Below the pieces are notes generated by a model. That model made no database searches. It saw only the letters and a program-made list of their open reading frames with translations, and had not been told where the DNA came from. The position numbers and the translations under genes were made by a program. DNA of 64,000 nucleotides from Cognatundibacterium rugosum (lineage in GTDB: Bacteria > Pseudomonadota > Gammaproteobacteria > Burkholderiales > Burkholderiaceae_D): contig NZ_JACOGG010000010.1 in the NCBI RefSeq assembly GCF_014284365.1, positions 1 through 64,000 on the forward strand, given 5' to 3'. Shown here piece by piece: positions 14,755 through 22,754 of the stretch (the stretch's first letter is position 1; the number at the start of each line of letters is the position of its first letter).

Positions 14755-16434
14755 TCAAACCTCTTTTAGGATGGAACCAGAGACCATACGAAACGACACA
14801 ATCGATGCGATGAGCATGATTGCGTAGCGCAAAATAATCAGGTATTCGCACAACTTAGACAGCGGTATGACGATCGCTTTACCCATCACAGAAAATTGAC
14901 GATCTTGGAGACAACTGCCACCACCGCCCCACCCTGTCGCATCAAGCTTTAAATTCGACAAGTCAATCTCGCGCGCGTTATCAACACTAGGCAAGCGATC
15001 GCGCATAGGGTCATCGCCGCCTAACAACTGCTTACCGTATTTCACCTGCGGGTCATTTTCATCATGGTCCTGACAATCCCGCATTTGTTGAGTCCGCAAA
15101 ATGGCACACGTAATCGCGTCTCCATCACATGACGTAGAGTCACAGCGACCAGTGACAGACGAGTTTTTGCATATATTTAGGTCAGGATGTTTCTTGCAGA
15201 AATCGGTCGAATCTGGATCGCCGGAAGGAGAACCAGAAGGCTTGCCCGATGGCTGACCGCTTGAGCTATTACCTGACCCACTACCGGAGCCACCTGAGCT
15301 GGCGGACGTATCACCTGATGAAGCACTAGAGGGAGAACCGTTAGAACTAGCCAGACCGGAAGTAGAACTACCTGAACCGCCTGAACTTGTCGTCGTCGTG
15401 GTAGTGGTCGTCGAACTTCCGCCAGAGCCAGAACTCCCCGAGCTGCCGCTTGATGTGCCAGAACTACCAGACCCACTAGACGAGCCAGACGCACCAGAAC
15501 CAGACGAGGAATTACTAGAGGAATTCGAACCACTTGAGCCATTGCTTGAAGACGTAGACCCACCGCCAGAACTACCGTTAGACGAGCTGTCACCGTTTGA
15601 CGAATTCGACCAACCAGAGGTAGTTGAATTTGTGGAGGAATTAGTCCAGCCAGTAGTTGACCACGAACCGGAACCAGTGGAGGTCGTACCACTAGAACCG
15701 CTGCCACCACTCGACGACCCTGTGTCACCAGTCGAACCACCGCCAGAAGTCGTAGTCGTACTACTTGAACCACCTGAACCAGTCGAACCGTTGCCGCTAC
15801 TAGACGATCCAGAACTACCGCTGCCACTACCACCACTGGATGAACCTGACGAAGTGCTATTACTTGACGATGTACCGCCCGACCCGTTACTGGTCGTAGA
15901 CGTACCAGAACCAGAGGAGCTACTTGTACCGCCAGAAGGCGGAGCCTCACAAGCACCAGTAACCGCATTGCGCCCCGTACCCGTTGGACATTCAGGAGTG
16001 CGGCAACCATTGGTAGGCGCGTGATACTCAGCAGGAGCTTTACACTCGGGCTTAGTTACACAACTATCTGAATCAGCCGGAAAATTAAAAGACGGCGCAG
16101 GACAAGAACGACGACAGCCGTACTGTGTCGGTTCATAGCCAGGTACGCACTGCGTAGAACTCATTTGCTGACCGACCGGAGCACACGAAAAACTAGACCC
16201 GTTCTCGCGAATCAAACAGCACTGACGGCTAGTTGGTGTGACGTAATACCAGTCAATTGACCAACCAGTCGGAACCTTACTCGAAATTACTGTCGCATCA
16301 CAAACCGCCCCTTCGGGCTTCCATACACCGCCATTTCCGCCAACGGCGTGAGCTGACGGCGTACACACGATCAGGAGAAGAGCAACCAGTAAGCCCCAAG
16401 CACAGCCAACAAGACGATTAAGCCCATGATTCAT
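14755..16434 (-). CDS. Adsorption protein (pIII-like), Ser/Gly-rich
   Basis: The 559-residue protein starts at ATG 16434, which has a GAGAGG ribosome-binding site 6 bases upstream. It has a signal peptide ending TPSAHA, then a Cys-rich N-terminal domain (about 30-165) with many pairable Cys. A Ser/Gly/Thr low-complexity linker of roughly 240 residues follows, then a second Cys-containing domain and a C-terminal membrane anchor (YLIILRYAIMLIASIVSFRM). That layout, receptor-binding domain, flexible linker and anchor, is that of pIII. The linker is built on many near-repeats of GSS/NSS units and probably varies in length among relatives. Confidence 0.85.
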   Translation of the reverse strand: MNHGLNRLVGCAWGLLVALLLIVCTPSAHAVGGNGGVWKPEGAVCDATVISSKVPTGWSIDWYYVTPTSRQCCLIRENGSSFSCAPVGQQMSSTQCVPGYEPTQYGCRRSCPAPSFNFPADSDSCVTKPECKAPAEYHAPTNGCRTPECPTGTGRNAVTGACEAPPSGGTSSSSGSGTSTTSNGSGGTSSSNSTSSGSSSGGSGSGSSGSSSSGNGSTGSGGSSSTTTTSGGGSTGDTGSSSGGSGSSGTTSTGSGSWSTTGWTNSSTNSTTSGWSNSSNGDSSSNGSSGGGSTSSSNGSSGSNSSSNSSSGSGASGSSSGSGSSGTSSGSSGSSGSGGSSTTTTTTTTSSGGSGSSTSGLASSNGSPSSASSGDTSASSGGSGSGSGNSSSGQPSGKPSGSPSGDPDSTDFCKKHPDLNICKNSSVTGRCDSTSCDGDAITCAILRTQQMRDCQDHDENDPQVKYGKQLLGGDDPMRDRLPSVDNAREIDLSNLKLDATGWGGGGSCLQDRQFSVMGKAIVIPLSKLCEYLIILRYAIMLIASIVSFRMVSGSILKEV

Positions 16435-16498
16435 AAATCCTCTCTGAGAGATAAAAAAAGGGGCGAAAATCGCCCCCTGTACAAAATGATTTACCGCA

Positions 16499-16696
16499 TT
16501 ACAGAGCGCGAGCAATCCACTTGTACACCTTCATGCCGACATGCACGACCAGCACAGCCGCACCGACGACCGCGATAGCTGAACCAGCATCGGTAATGGC
16601 AGAAGTCACCGCCGCTGTATCAGTAGCAGCAGAAGCGGAACCAGCAGCAACGGCAGCAACCAGACCACCAGCGATTTTTTTAAAGTTAGTCTTCAT
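16499..16696 (-). CDS. Major coat protein precursor (pVIII-like)
   Basis: The 65-residue protein has a signal peptide MKTNFKKIAGGLVAAVAAGS-ASA and a mature part of about 41 residues: a short acidic N-terminus (ATDTAAV), a hydrophobic helix (IAVVGAAVLVVHVGM) and a basic C-terminus (KVYKWIARAL) that would face the DNA. This is the standard major coat of filamentous phage. Confidence 0.95.
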   Translation of the reverse strand: MKTNFKKIAGGLVAAVAAGSASAATDTAAVTSAITDAGSAIAVVGAAVLVVHVGMKVYKWIARAL

Positions 16697-16937
16697 TTTG
16701 TGAATCTCCAGAATTGAGAGTTTTCGCTATTTGCTTAAATCCCCAAGCTAATGCCCAGATCGCCCCAACATAAGCGGAAATCTCAGCACCTTGAGCAGGC
16801 GTTAAAGCGGTAAGCGAATTTCCCGCTTCAGCACCTGTTTGCAGCACGAACTGACACTGCTGTAAATCTGGCTGTGTGTCTGGCTCAAGACGTAAAGACC
16901 CGTCCTGATTTTGCGTGGCCTTCACGCATTGGCTCAT
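16686..16937 (-). CDS. Small virion membrane protein (pVII/pIX-like position)
   Basis: The 83-residue protein runs from ATG 16937, whose ATGA overlaps the upstream stop; a GTG at 16949 is an alternative. The N-terminal half has Cys residues (MSQCVKATQ, LQQCQF), and one membrane helix (ISAYVGAIWALAWGFKQIA) lies near the C-terminus. It overlaps the start of the coat gene by 11 bases. The place in the operon suggests a minor virion or assembly protein; the role is inferred. Confidence 0.7.
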   Translation of the reverse strand: MSQCVKATQNQDGSLRLEPDTQPDLQQCQFVLQTGAEAGNSLTALTPAQGAEISAYVGAIWALAWGFKQIAKTLNSGDSQNED

Positions 16938-17131
16938 GCAACCACCCACACAGTCGAAATTTTGAAACCGTCACCTAACACCAGCTTGGCTGTATCGAAC
17001 GCCTCTTCGTAGTGGTCGAAGCGCCCCGCTCTATGCAGCTCGGGCGTATAGCCAACATCACCATCCTGAGCCATCAGAAACAGGTAACTTTCTAAATCCT
17101 GCACGACATACGCCACACGCCCCGCCGACAC
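16934..17131 (-). CDS. Small inovirus protein of unknown function (65 aa)
   Basis: The short soluble protein starts MSAGRVAYVVQDLESYLFLM and has FDHYEEAFDTAKLVLGDGF in the second half. It lies 2 bases after the ssDNA-binding gene and overlaps the next gene by 4. Its position and conserved-looking strands suggest a real gene of the replication/assembly boundary. No function is assigned. Confidence 0.7.
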   Translation of the reverse strand: MSAGRVAYVVQDLESYLFLMAQDGDVGYTPELHRAGRFDHYEEAFDTAKLVLGDGFKISTVWVVA

Positions 17132-17133
17132 GG

Positions 17134-17433
17134 TTACACCTTGGCGTCAGGCTTAGCTACCTGCAACGGCTGAATACCTATAATCACTGTCTTAGTGGCG
17201 CGACCAGACGTAATGTTTTCGTATTCGACTTCAGCATTAAACGGAAAAGGTAAATGCTTAAACTTGTCAAAATTCGACGAGTCGCCAAAGTTGTATTCAG
17301 CGATAGCAAAACCTTTTGCATTGCCCTTGGAGTCGTCCAGCCGTGTCTGCACATAGACTTTTGTACTGTCATATGCTTGACCGTTTTCGAGATTGCCCTT
17401 GCTGCCCTTCATGCCTGTAATCATTGCTTTCAT
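17134..17433 (-). CDS. Single-stranded DNA-binding protein (pV-like)
   Basis: The 99-residue protein resembles the phage DNA-binding (gpV-type) OB-fold family: MKAMITGMKGSKGNLENGQAY with a basic front, then strands FAIAEYNFGDSSNF and VEYENITSGRATKTVIIGI. It would coat newly made viral single strands before packaging. It lies 3 bases downstream of the replication initiator, the usual gene order. Confidence 0.8.
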   Translation of the reverse strand: MKAMITGMKGSKGNLENGQAYDSTKVYVQTRLDDSKGNAKGFAIAEYNFGDSSNFDKFKHLPFPFNAEVEYENITSGRATKTVIIGIQPLQVAKPDAKV

Positions 17434-17436
17434 GTC

Positions 17437-18705
17437 TTAGCCCCTTGAATGCGCCAAATATTCCCGCTTGCTGCATGACTGGCGGTTGTCAAGCGCGGGT
17501 AAAAAATCGGTGTCCACGTCAAAGACTTTGCTTATGACGATTTCGTGTATGTATTCCATTGATTTGCCCATGCCTGCCATGACGGGCTTAAGCCTTTTAG
17601 GTACTGCTGAGCGATCATCAGAGCAGGCTTTTTCCAGCCAATCGGCATCACCGAAAAACTGACGGAAAAATGAGTTGTATTTGCCGAACTGGTGCTTAAC
17701 GACACGGACGGCGGCGTCTATTGAAATTTCCGCTGTCTTTGTTTTCAGCTCTAGCCGCTGTGCGTGTTCTTGGTCGAAGAACTCAGAAAAACAGGGATAA
17801 GCGCCCGCAAAATAGGCGGACGGTTCCAGAAGAATGTCGAGCGGGATTATGCGATCTGAGGATTTAAATTCGACTTCGGCACGACACCATGGGCTGTTTG
17901 GGTCGCCAAGTTGCTTGCCTTTTTCATAGAATCGGCAGAACTTGCCAGCGTCACGAATTCCGAGCGTAAGCGTTCTACCTGCTCCGGTCGGAGCATCCCA
18001 ATTACCGAGCCGTTCGATATTAACGAGCCGACCGCCTTTAGCTGAATTGAAGCCACGCCCTGCCCAACGGTCTGCAGCCCAATCGACCGATATATAAGCG
18101 CCTTGTAAATCATCGTGCGCAAGATCAATACGGGAAATATTAGGGCGAACAGCAGTTTTAGAAAGAAAGTCATAAAGTCGAATCTCCCAGCCTTTAGCCG
18201 CATTCATGCAGCCTGTACCTGTCAGAGTGATAAGCATCGTTTCACGCTGGCCACCGAAACAAACATGTCCCATTTCTTCACCAAGCACCCACGCTTCACG
18301 ATAGAAATTCATGCCGTAGTCACGCTTAGCTGTGATGCCATAACCGAAAATTTTCTCAAGCTGGCGACTTGCTTCGACGATGAAATCATCGGTACAGATC
18401 AAGCCTCTGCCTGCTGTCTTTAACCAGGTATCCTCATGCACCGTGATATTGAGCCAGTCGATAATGGCTAAGCGCTTATGAGCTGGCTTTTTCGCCAAAG
18501 TGGTCAAAATGCGGCGACCTTTTAAAACCTGCTGCTCGACCGTTTCGGCTACGTTTTCCCCCATGTTATTAATGGGGGCAGTTACCGGACTGTTTGACTG
18601 TGGTGAAACCCCCGCGCCCTGCGCGTCGCTGTGCGCCAAGGCGCACGCGCTGCCGCTCAGGGCTTGGTGTGGTAACGATGGTTTCAGGTCTTTAGTCATT
18701 GTCAT
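17437..18705 (-). CDS. Rolling-circle replication initiation protein
   Basis: The 422-residue protein belongs to the Rep_trans/inovirus initiator type (PF02486). Key blocks are ISRIDLAHDDLQGAY (about 193-207), where the conserved Asp pair lies, and FCRFYEKGKQLGD followed by SPWCRAEVEFKS (about 258-284), which includes the Tyr/Lys and the Trp-x-Arg-x-Glu motif. It nicks one strand to start rolling-circle synthesis. A second in-frame ATG lies two codons after the first. It heads the phage operon; no ribosome-binding site is obvious. Confidence 0.9.
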   Translation of the reverse strand: MTMTKDLKPSLPHQALSGSACALAHSDAQGAGVSPQSNSPVTAPINNMGENVAETVEQQVLKGRRILTTLAKKPAHKRLAIIDWLNITVHEDTWLKTAGRGLICTDDFIVEASRQLEKIFGYGITAKRDYGMNFYREAWVLGEEMGHVCFGGQRETMLITLTGTGCMNAAKGWEIRLYDFLSKTAVRPNISRIDLAHDDLQGAYISVDWAADRWAGRGFNSAKGGRLVNIERLGNWDAPTGAGRTLTLGIRDAGKFCRFYEKGKQLGDPNSPWCRAEVEFKSSDRIIPLDILLEPSAYFAGAYPCFSEFFDQEHAQRLELKTKTAEISIDAAVRVVKHQFGKYNSFFRQFFGDADWLEKACSDDRSAVPKRLKPVMAGMGKSMEYIHEIVISKVFDVDTDFLPALDNRQSCSKREYLAHSRG

Positions 18706-18717
18706 TTAAGTATTTTT

Positions 18718-18729
18718 GTGACGCGTCAC
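18718..18729. promoter_or_regulatory. Palindrome upstream of the replication gene
   Basis: GTGACGCGTCAC is a perfect 12-base palindrome 13 bases before the initiator ATG. It could be an operator of the phage regulator or part of the promoter control region. Confidence 0.4.
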
Positions 18730-18772
18730 GGAAATTCGATACAATATTTATCTTTGATTAATCCAGAAGCGA

Positions 18773-18928
18773 CTAAGCCAAAGATTCAGACTCACCACGT
18801 TTAGCCTTTTTGCGAGCGCGATATTCACGGGCGCGCTGTGCTTGAGACTTAGCGTCTGGCTTTGGTGGACGCCCTACACGCGGAGCCTCAAAAGCGTCAC
18901 GTGTAAATTTGTCTGTTGATTGCTTCAT
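18773..18928 (-). CDS. Small basic protein (51 aa), possible phage regulator
   Basis: The frame runs from ATG 18928 to TAG 18773. It starts MKQSTDKFTRDAFEAP, has a GRPPKPD stretch and ends in a very basic helix with QRAREYRARKKAKR. A GGACAGG sequence just upstream can serve as ribosome-binding site. It lies at the head of the minus operon and is divergent from the plus-strand unit, the usual place for control proteins. The GRPPK motif recalls AT-hook-like DNA contact. Function unproven. Confidence 0.6.
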   Translation of the reverse strand: MKQSTDKFTRDAFEAPRVGRPPKPDAKSQAQRAREYRARKKAKRGESESLA

Positions 18929-18945
18929 GTTTTTCACCTGTCCCT

Positions 18946-19191
18946 ATGTCAACACCACCAAACCCACTTGAAGTGGTCACTCAAATCATTTCGAGCTACA
19001 AACCGTATGCAATCGGCGCGGTAGTTATTGCTGTTATCTGGCTTTTCGTGCTCGCGAAGATCAAGAAAGAAGTCCGAATCCGCAAATACCAAAGGCAAGA
19101 AAATGAGCGCGCCGAAGCCAGACAACGAAACCGAGAACAGCGCGAAAAGCAGCAAGACCGAATCAAAAAGCAAGAAAACCGCGTCCGGTAG
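18946..19191 (+). CDS. Small membrane protein with basic coiled tail
   Basis: The protein is 81 residues from ATG 18946. One membrane helix (YAIGAVVIAVIWLFVLAKI, about residues 20-38) is followed by a long basic, Gln/Arg/Glu-rich helix (residues 45-80). It is divergent from the 51-residue gene, and their 5' regions nearly touch. It could be a minor virion or superinfection-type protein, but nothing specific can be said. Confidence 0.55.
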   Translation: MSTPPNPLEVVTQIISSYKPYAIGAVVIAVIWLFVLAKIKKEVRIRKYQRQENERAEARQRNREQREKQQDRIKKQENRVR

Positions 19192-19213
19192 TTACAACAC
19201 GCTGCAAAAGTAA
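19103..19213 (+). CDS. Possible overlapping small ORF (36 aa)
   Basis: The frame starts inside the previous gene (ATG 19103) in another frame and encodes a Ser/Lys-rich peptide beginning MSAPKPDNETENSAK. It has only a weak ribosome-binding sequence (AAGGCAAG). Its composition could simply reflect the neighbour's bias. Confidence 0.2.
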   Translation: MSAPKPDNETENSAKSSKTESKSKKTASGSYNTLQK

Positions 19214-19265
19214 ACTTGCAGCAATAAACAGGCGTGATACAGTCTCGTTAGTTCACACCCGTTAC

Positions 19266-19303
19266 CGTTAACATACGTGAACGATAATTCACGGTTGTTA
19301 ACG
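19266..19303. promoter_or_regulatory. 38-bp nested palindrome, candidate regulator operator
   Basis: CGTTAAC (19266-19272) pairs with GTTAACG (19297-19303), and CGTGAA (19276-19281) pairs with TTCACG (19288-19293), with equal 3-base spacers on both sides. It lies 18 bases before the regulator start, so autoregulation is likely. Binding has to be shown. Confidence 0.6.
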
Positions 19304-19321
19304 ATGTCAAGGAGCAAAAAA

Positions 19322-19708
19322 ATGAAAAGCGTCAAATACTTGGAAAAATTGAAAGAAGAAAAGCATCTAAGTGATGCCGAATTATCAAGATTATTGAATA
19401 TCAGCAAGGCTGCTGTTAGTCAGTACAAATCAGGTGTGCGGGTAATGGATGACGAAACTTGCTTAGCAATTGCTTTGCAATTAAGCATCAATCCGATGGA
19501 AGTAATTGGCGCGGCTTGCATTGATCGCGCAGAGAAAAGCGGACAGAAATCGCTTTGGGAAGTTTTTATGATGAGGACAGCAAATGTTAAATCTGCTGGC
19601 GTGAGCGCTGCCCTCATTTTCGCGGTTGTCAGTATGTTTTTGACACCTACCCCCGCGAATGCCGCGCCAATCCTTAAGGCTGAGAATTGTTCAATTTATA
19701 TTATGTAA
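19322..19708 (+). CDS. Membrane-anchored HTH (Xre/Cro-type) phage regulator, prophage form
   Basis: The protein is 128 residues from ATG 19322, chosen because AAGGAG lies 7 bases upstream; two earlier ATGs lack it. A helix-turn-helix spans about residues 17-38 (LSDAELSRLLNISKAAVSQY). A membrane segment (VSAALIFAVVSMFL, about 94-107) is followed by an ANA|AP sequence that could be a signal-peptidase site. This layout matches phage regulators of the DUF3693 kind. The last codons and the TAA lie inside the attR XerD arm; in the circular phage the frame would continue 37 codons to a 165-residue product. Confidence 0.8.
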   Translation: MKSVKYLEKLKEEKHLSDAELSRLLNISKAAVSQYKSGVRVMDDETCLAIALQLSINPMEVIGAACIDRAEKSGQKSLWEVFMMRTANVKSAGVSAALIFAVVSMFLTPTPANAAPILKAENCSIYIM

Positions 19709-19711
19709 AAT
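19684..19711 (+). other. attR site of the inovirus (dif-like)
   Basis: The site is GAATTGTTCAA (phage XerC-side arm, degenerate), TTTATA (spacer) and TTATGTAAAAT (host XerD arm). Exchange with attL would rebuild a host dif of ATTTCGCATAA-TTTATA-TTATGTAAAAT and a phage attP with a poor XerC arm, as in other dif-using inoviruses. Homology to the left junction continues about 40 bases beyond the site. Confidence 0.85.
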
Positions 19712-19761
19712 GTACTTCGTAAGTATCTGAACAAAAAAAATGCATCAATCTATAATTGAAG

Positions 19762-19786
19762 AACGACCAGGCGCTACCTGGTCGTT
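19762..19786. terminator. Hairpin just outside the prophage
   Basis: AACGACCAGG and CCTGGTCGTT form a perfect 10-bp stem around CGCTA with a short T tail. It lies about 50 bases after dif, at a distance comparable to the terminator after the left dif. Confidence 0.65.
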
Positions 19787-19805
19787 TGATCAGAACTGTT
19801 GGCTA

Positions 19806-20876
19806 TTATGATGCACACACGTTCATTGGTACAAGCGCCGATATTTTGCTGCCGAGACTCAGCGAACCCGATGTTTCTTCAACCAGTATCATCTTGATAT
19901 TGCCGGTTGAATTAGGTTCGCTACCAACACTATTAGCCACAAACAGCATGTCACCAGCCACACTGAACGCCATTGCAGCGGGATTAGTCTTCTGGTTACC
20001 GTAGGTATAGCCATCACCCGCATCGCTGATTATGCCGGTATCTGAATTGTATGGAAATGGTGTAATTTCAACGACCTCATTCCCACTACTAGGTGGTGTA
20101 AGCAAGTAAAGATAACTCGCCGTAGGATGCACCGCAATTAAACTCGATAAAGGTGGCGTACTCGTCAGCCCTGAATTGCCTACTTCTGTAAGCGTGCCAT
20201 CTGTCGAAATGGTAAAGGACAGGAGCGTCATTCCCGTTGCTGCACTATTTGGCGTGAGGACAAACAGGCATTCGCCGTTGCTATCGATCGCAATTTCACC
20301 ACTGTTTCCGGTCGATAATGGATATGAGCCAATTTGGCTGCCAAATGTGCCCTTTGCATTACCGTAGGCTACGAGAGCCGCACTCAAGCCTTGTGGGGTC
20401 GACACAAATTCAGTGACATAGGCCGTCCTGCCGTTTGGTGCAATGGCAATGTTTTCCGGCACCCCAGTGGTTTGAACGGTTTGACTTAGCGTTAGTCCAG
20501 TCGTATCACATGAGTAAACGTAAATTGTTTTCTGATCAGAACCTGTGCCACATTCCGTTACGTATACTAAGGCACGCTTAGGATGAACCGCAATGCTCAT
20601 TGCCATATGCGCGGTTGTGACGGAGCTGGGACACTCCGCCAACGTTCCATCAGCATTGACACTGAAGGCAATCACGCGGGAGCCAGTTTGTTCACTCGCC
20701 AGTAGGATGACAAATTTACCATCATGCGAAAGTACAACATTCTGTGGGATCGCGTTAGGATGATCTTTGAACTTTGCCGATTTCAGTTGAGTCAGGTTCG
20801 CCGGATTGACGCTCGCCAGTACTGGATCAACAGAATAAAAATCAGCTTGTGTATTTACAGCATAAGCAACTGTCAT
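19806..20876 (-). CDS. Seven-bladed beta-propeller (lactonase-like) protein
   Basis: The 356-residue protein is built of repeated blades with motifs such as NVVLSHDGKFVILLAS, SIAVHPKRALVYVTE, NIAIAPNGRTAYVTEF and AMAFSVAGDMLFVANS. This is the pattern of the 6-phosphogluconolactonase/surface-layer propeller superfamily. No signal peptide is seen at the chosen start, and catalytic residues cannot be identified, so lactonase activity is not claimed. It stands alone and points towards dif. Confidence 0.75.
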   Translation of the reverse strand: MTVAYAVNTQADFYSVDPVLASVNPANLTQLKSAKFKDHPNAIPQNVVLSHDGKFVILLASEQTGSRVIAFSVNADGTLAECPSSVTTAHMAMSIAVHPKRALVYVTECGTGSDQKTIYVYSCDTTGLTLSQTVQTTGVPENIAIAPNGRTAYVTEFVSTPQGLSAALVAYGNAKGTFGSQIGSYPLSTGNSGEIAIDSNGECLFVLTPNSAATGMTLLSFTISTDGTLTEVGNSGLTSTPPLSSLIAVHPTASYLYLLTPPSSGNEVVEITPFPYNSDTGIISDAGDGYTYGNQKTNPAAMAFSVAGDMLFVANSVGSEPNSTGNIKMILVEETSGSLSLGSKISALVPMNVCAS

Positions 20877-21194
20877 GATGTGCCCCTATCGTGGTTTTGT
20901 GTGCTCTGATAAACTTTTGACCTGGAATGCCACTTCGACTTAAAGAGTCGTAATGTCGAAATCGCACAATTGGATGGTGCCGGATAAAAGCTGCAAGACA
21001 ATGACAAAGGACGATCTTTGTCGCTTATAACATGTTTGGCAGCACCAGTTGCCAGACTAAGTAAGCTGCCGCTTCGGTAGGCGGAATGTACGTTTTTCTT
21101 GGTCGTCAAACTCCTCTCCATAGCGAGTATTTTCGCCTAAATCAGGGTCCGGATATGCAGGACCACTATAATTGCGATTTGCGTAAAAATTAAA
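20877..21194. other. Intergenic region (318 bp)
   Basis: The region between two minus-strand genes must hold the promoter of the propeller gene. The only structure seen is a short inverted repeat CGACT-TAAAG-AGTCG at 20936-20950. No gene or RNA is recognised. Confidence 0.5.
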
Positions 21195-22754
21195 CTAAAC
21201 AATTGTAGTGATGGTGCAGACTTTATCGCGACCACTGTGCTTGGCTTTATACAACGCTTTATCTGCTGCTTCAATGAGCTCAATGGGGTTATTCAAGTCC
21301 TTAACGGGAATCATTGCTTCAACTCCTGCACTAATCGTCACCACGCCAGATTCATTTCCTGCGTGTAAAATTCCGAGTTGTTGAACTGAGAGCCGTAATT
21401 TTTCAGCTACTTCTACCCCACCGTTTAAGTCTGTTACAGGTAGAATAACGGCCAATTCTTCCCCGCCAAAGCGTGCGACTAAATCACCGGCGCGGCGCGG
21501 ACATGATTGGATCGCAGCACTAATTTTTTTCAAACATTCGTCGCCTTCTGCATGCCCGTATAAGTCGTTGTATTGTTTAAAATGGTCAACGTCGATCATA
21601 ACAAGTGCAAGAGAACTTGAATTGCGAATCGCTCTGGCAAATTCCTCCTTAAGGGTCATATCAAAGTTTCGCCTATTGGCTAACTCTGTCAGTCCATCTT
21701 GCAAAGAAAGACGCTCCAAAGTCCGATTTAAAGCTGCCATTGCGGCCTGCCCTTTGAGTATTTCAGCTTCCGCGTTAAGGCGTAATTTCATTTGTTTTAT
21801 CAAATAAAACCCAAAAGAAGCGAGTGCAAGAATTAAAATTGCTACCGTAGCTGCATGTGAGTACACATCCTTAAGCCACTCTTCCAGTACTTCTTCTTTT
21901 GCCAATGCTGCAGATACAAAAAGTGGATACTTGTCGAGTCGTTGAAACCCATTAATTCTTACTACCCCATCTTGGGCAGACTTGACGACGAAAGTTCCAT
22001 TTTGCTTTTCAGTACTCGCTTTCAGAACAGTTGTACCTTGCATACTCTTCCCAATGGAATCTGCTAAAAGAGGTCTTCTGGTCAATAGAATTCCTTGGTT
22101 TAAAACAAGTACGATCGCCCCTTTTTTTCCAATATTAAACTTGTCATAGAATTGATTGAAGTAATTGACGTCTAGAGTCGCCAGAGCGACGCCGCCGAAA
22201 CTGCCATCGGCGTTATTAATTCGTCGTGACACAGTAATTATCCATACGCCGCTTGAGCGACTGCGTACCGGTATGCCGATGTAAGGCTCGTTGCTAATAT
22301 GATGTTGATGGAAAATAAAATAGTCTCGATCCGCATTGTTAATATTTGTTGGTGCGTTCGAAAGCGAATTAACCAGCCAGTTCCCTTTGCTGTCAAACAC
22401 AAACAGACCTTTAAGCTGAGGCAACTCTTTTGTTTCTCGAACTAAAACATCATGCAATCGTCGTAGTGAAGCTGAACCAAGACCATCATGTTCGACCCGC
22501 TCAACAATCCCTGTTATTGCTATATCTGCGGATTTAATCGTATCGTCTGCATGCTGTGAGATAGCACGAGCCATATTTGCTGTCGAAACCTCAGCCTCAC
22601 GAAGTTGAATTTCCCGCGAAGACCAACTACGCCAACCATCTAGCATCAAAATAGTGATGCAAACGATAAAAATAAAAAACAGGGTTAGCCGAATTACTCC
22701 ACCCTTCGAAGATTGAGATGGGGAAAATTGCTCCAACTTATATTTTGAAAACAT
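21195..22754 (-). CDS. Diguanylate cyclase with periplasmic Cache-type sensor
   Basis: The protein is 519 residues: a membrane helix near residues 22-40, a periplasmic PDC/dCache-like sensor (about 45-290, with ATLDVNYFNQFYDKFNIGK), a second membrane helix (VAILILALASFGFYLIKQM) and a C-terminal GGDEF domain. The active site reads ARFGGEEL, and RAGD five residues before it is the inhibitory I-site that binds c-di-GMP. It should make c-di-GMP under control of an external ligand and be product-inhibited. The ligand is unknown and the gene is monocistronic. Confidence 0.92.
   Translation of the reverse strand: MFSKYKLEQFSPSQSSKGGVIRLTLFFIFIVCITILMLDGWRSWSSREIQLREAEVSTANMARAISQHADDTIKSADIAITGIVERVEHDGLGSASLRRLHDVLVRETKELPQLKGLFVFDSKGNWLVNSLSNAPTNINNADRDYFIFHQHHISNEPYIGIPVRSRSSGVWIITVSRRINNADGSFGGVALATLDVNYFNQFYDKFNIGKKGAIVLVLNQGILLTRRPLLADSIGKSMQGTTVLKASTEKQNGTFVVKSAQDGVVRINGFQRLDKYPLFVSAALAKEEVLEEWLKDVYSHAATVAILILALASFGFYLIKQMKLRLNAEAEILKGQAAMAALNRTLERLSLQDGLTELANRRNFDMTLKEEFARAIRNSSSLALVMIDVDHFKQYNDLYGHAEGDECLKKISAAIQSCPRRAGDLVARFGGEELAVILPVTDLNGGVEVAEKLRLSVQQLGILHAGNESGVVTISAGVEAMIPVKDLNNPIELIEAADKALYKAKHSGRDKVCTITTIV

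Larger units (their letters stand above)
11000..19711. mobile_element. Inovirus (filamentous phage) prophage integrated at dif
   Basis: An 8.7-kb element lies between two dif-like sites and encodes the modules of a filamentous phage: Rep, ssDNA-binding protein, coat proteins, a pIII-like adsorption protein, a pVI-like protein and Zot/pI. There is no integrase gene, so it must use host XerC/XerD, as CTXphi-type phages do. There is no pIV secretin, so a host secretin would be needed for release. All structural genes look intact. Confidence 0.95.

Noticed and set aside
15177-16010. Val/Arg/Leu-rich 277-codon frame on the minus strand
   Set aside because: Shifted frame of the same linker; composition is a by-product of the repeat.
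15398-16024. Open frame of 208 codons rich in Pro, Glu, Asp and Leu on the plus strand
   Set aside because: It is the antisense shadow of the Ser/Gly-rich linker of the phage adsorption protein; low-complexity DNA leaves all frames open, and there is no ribosome-binding site.
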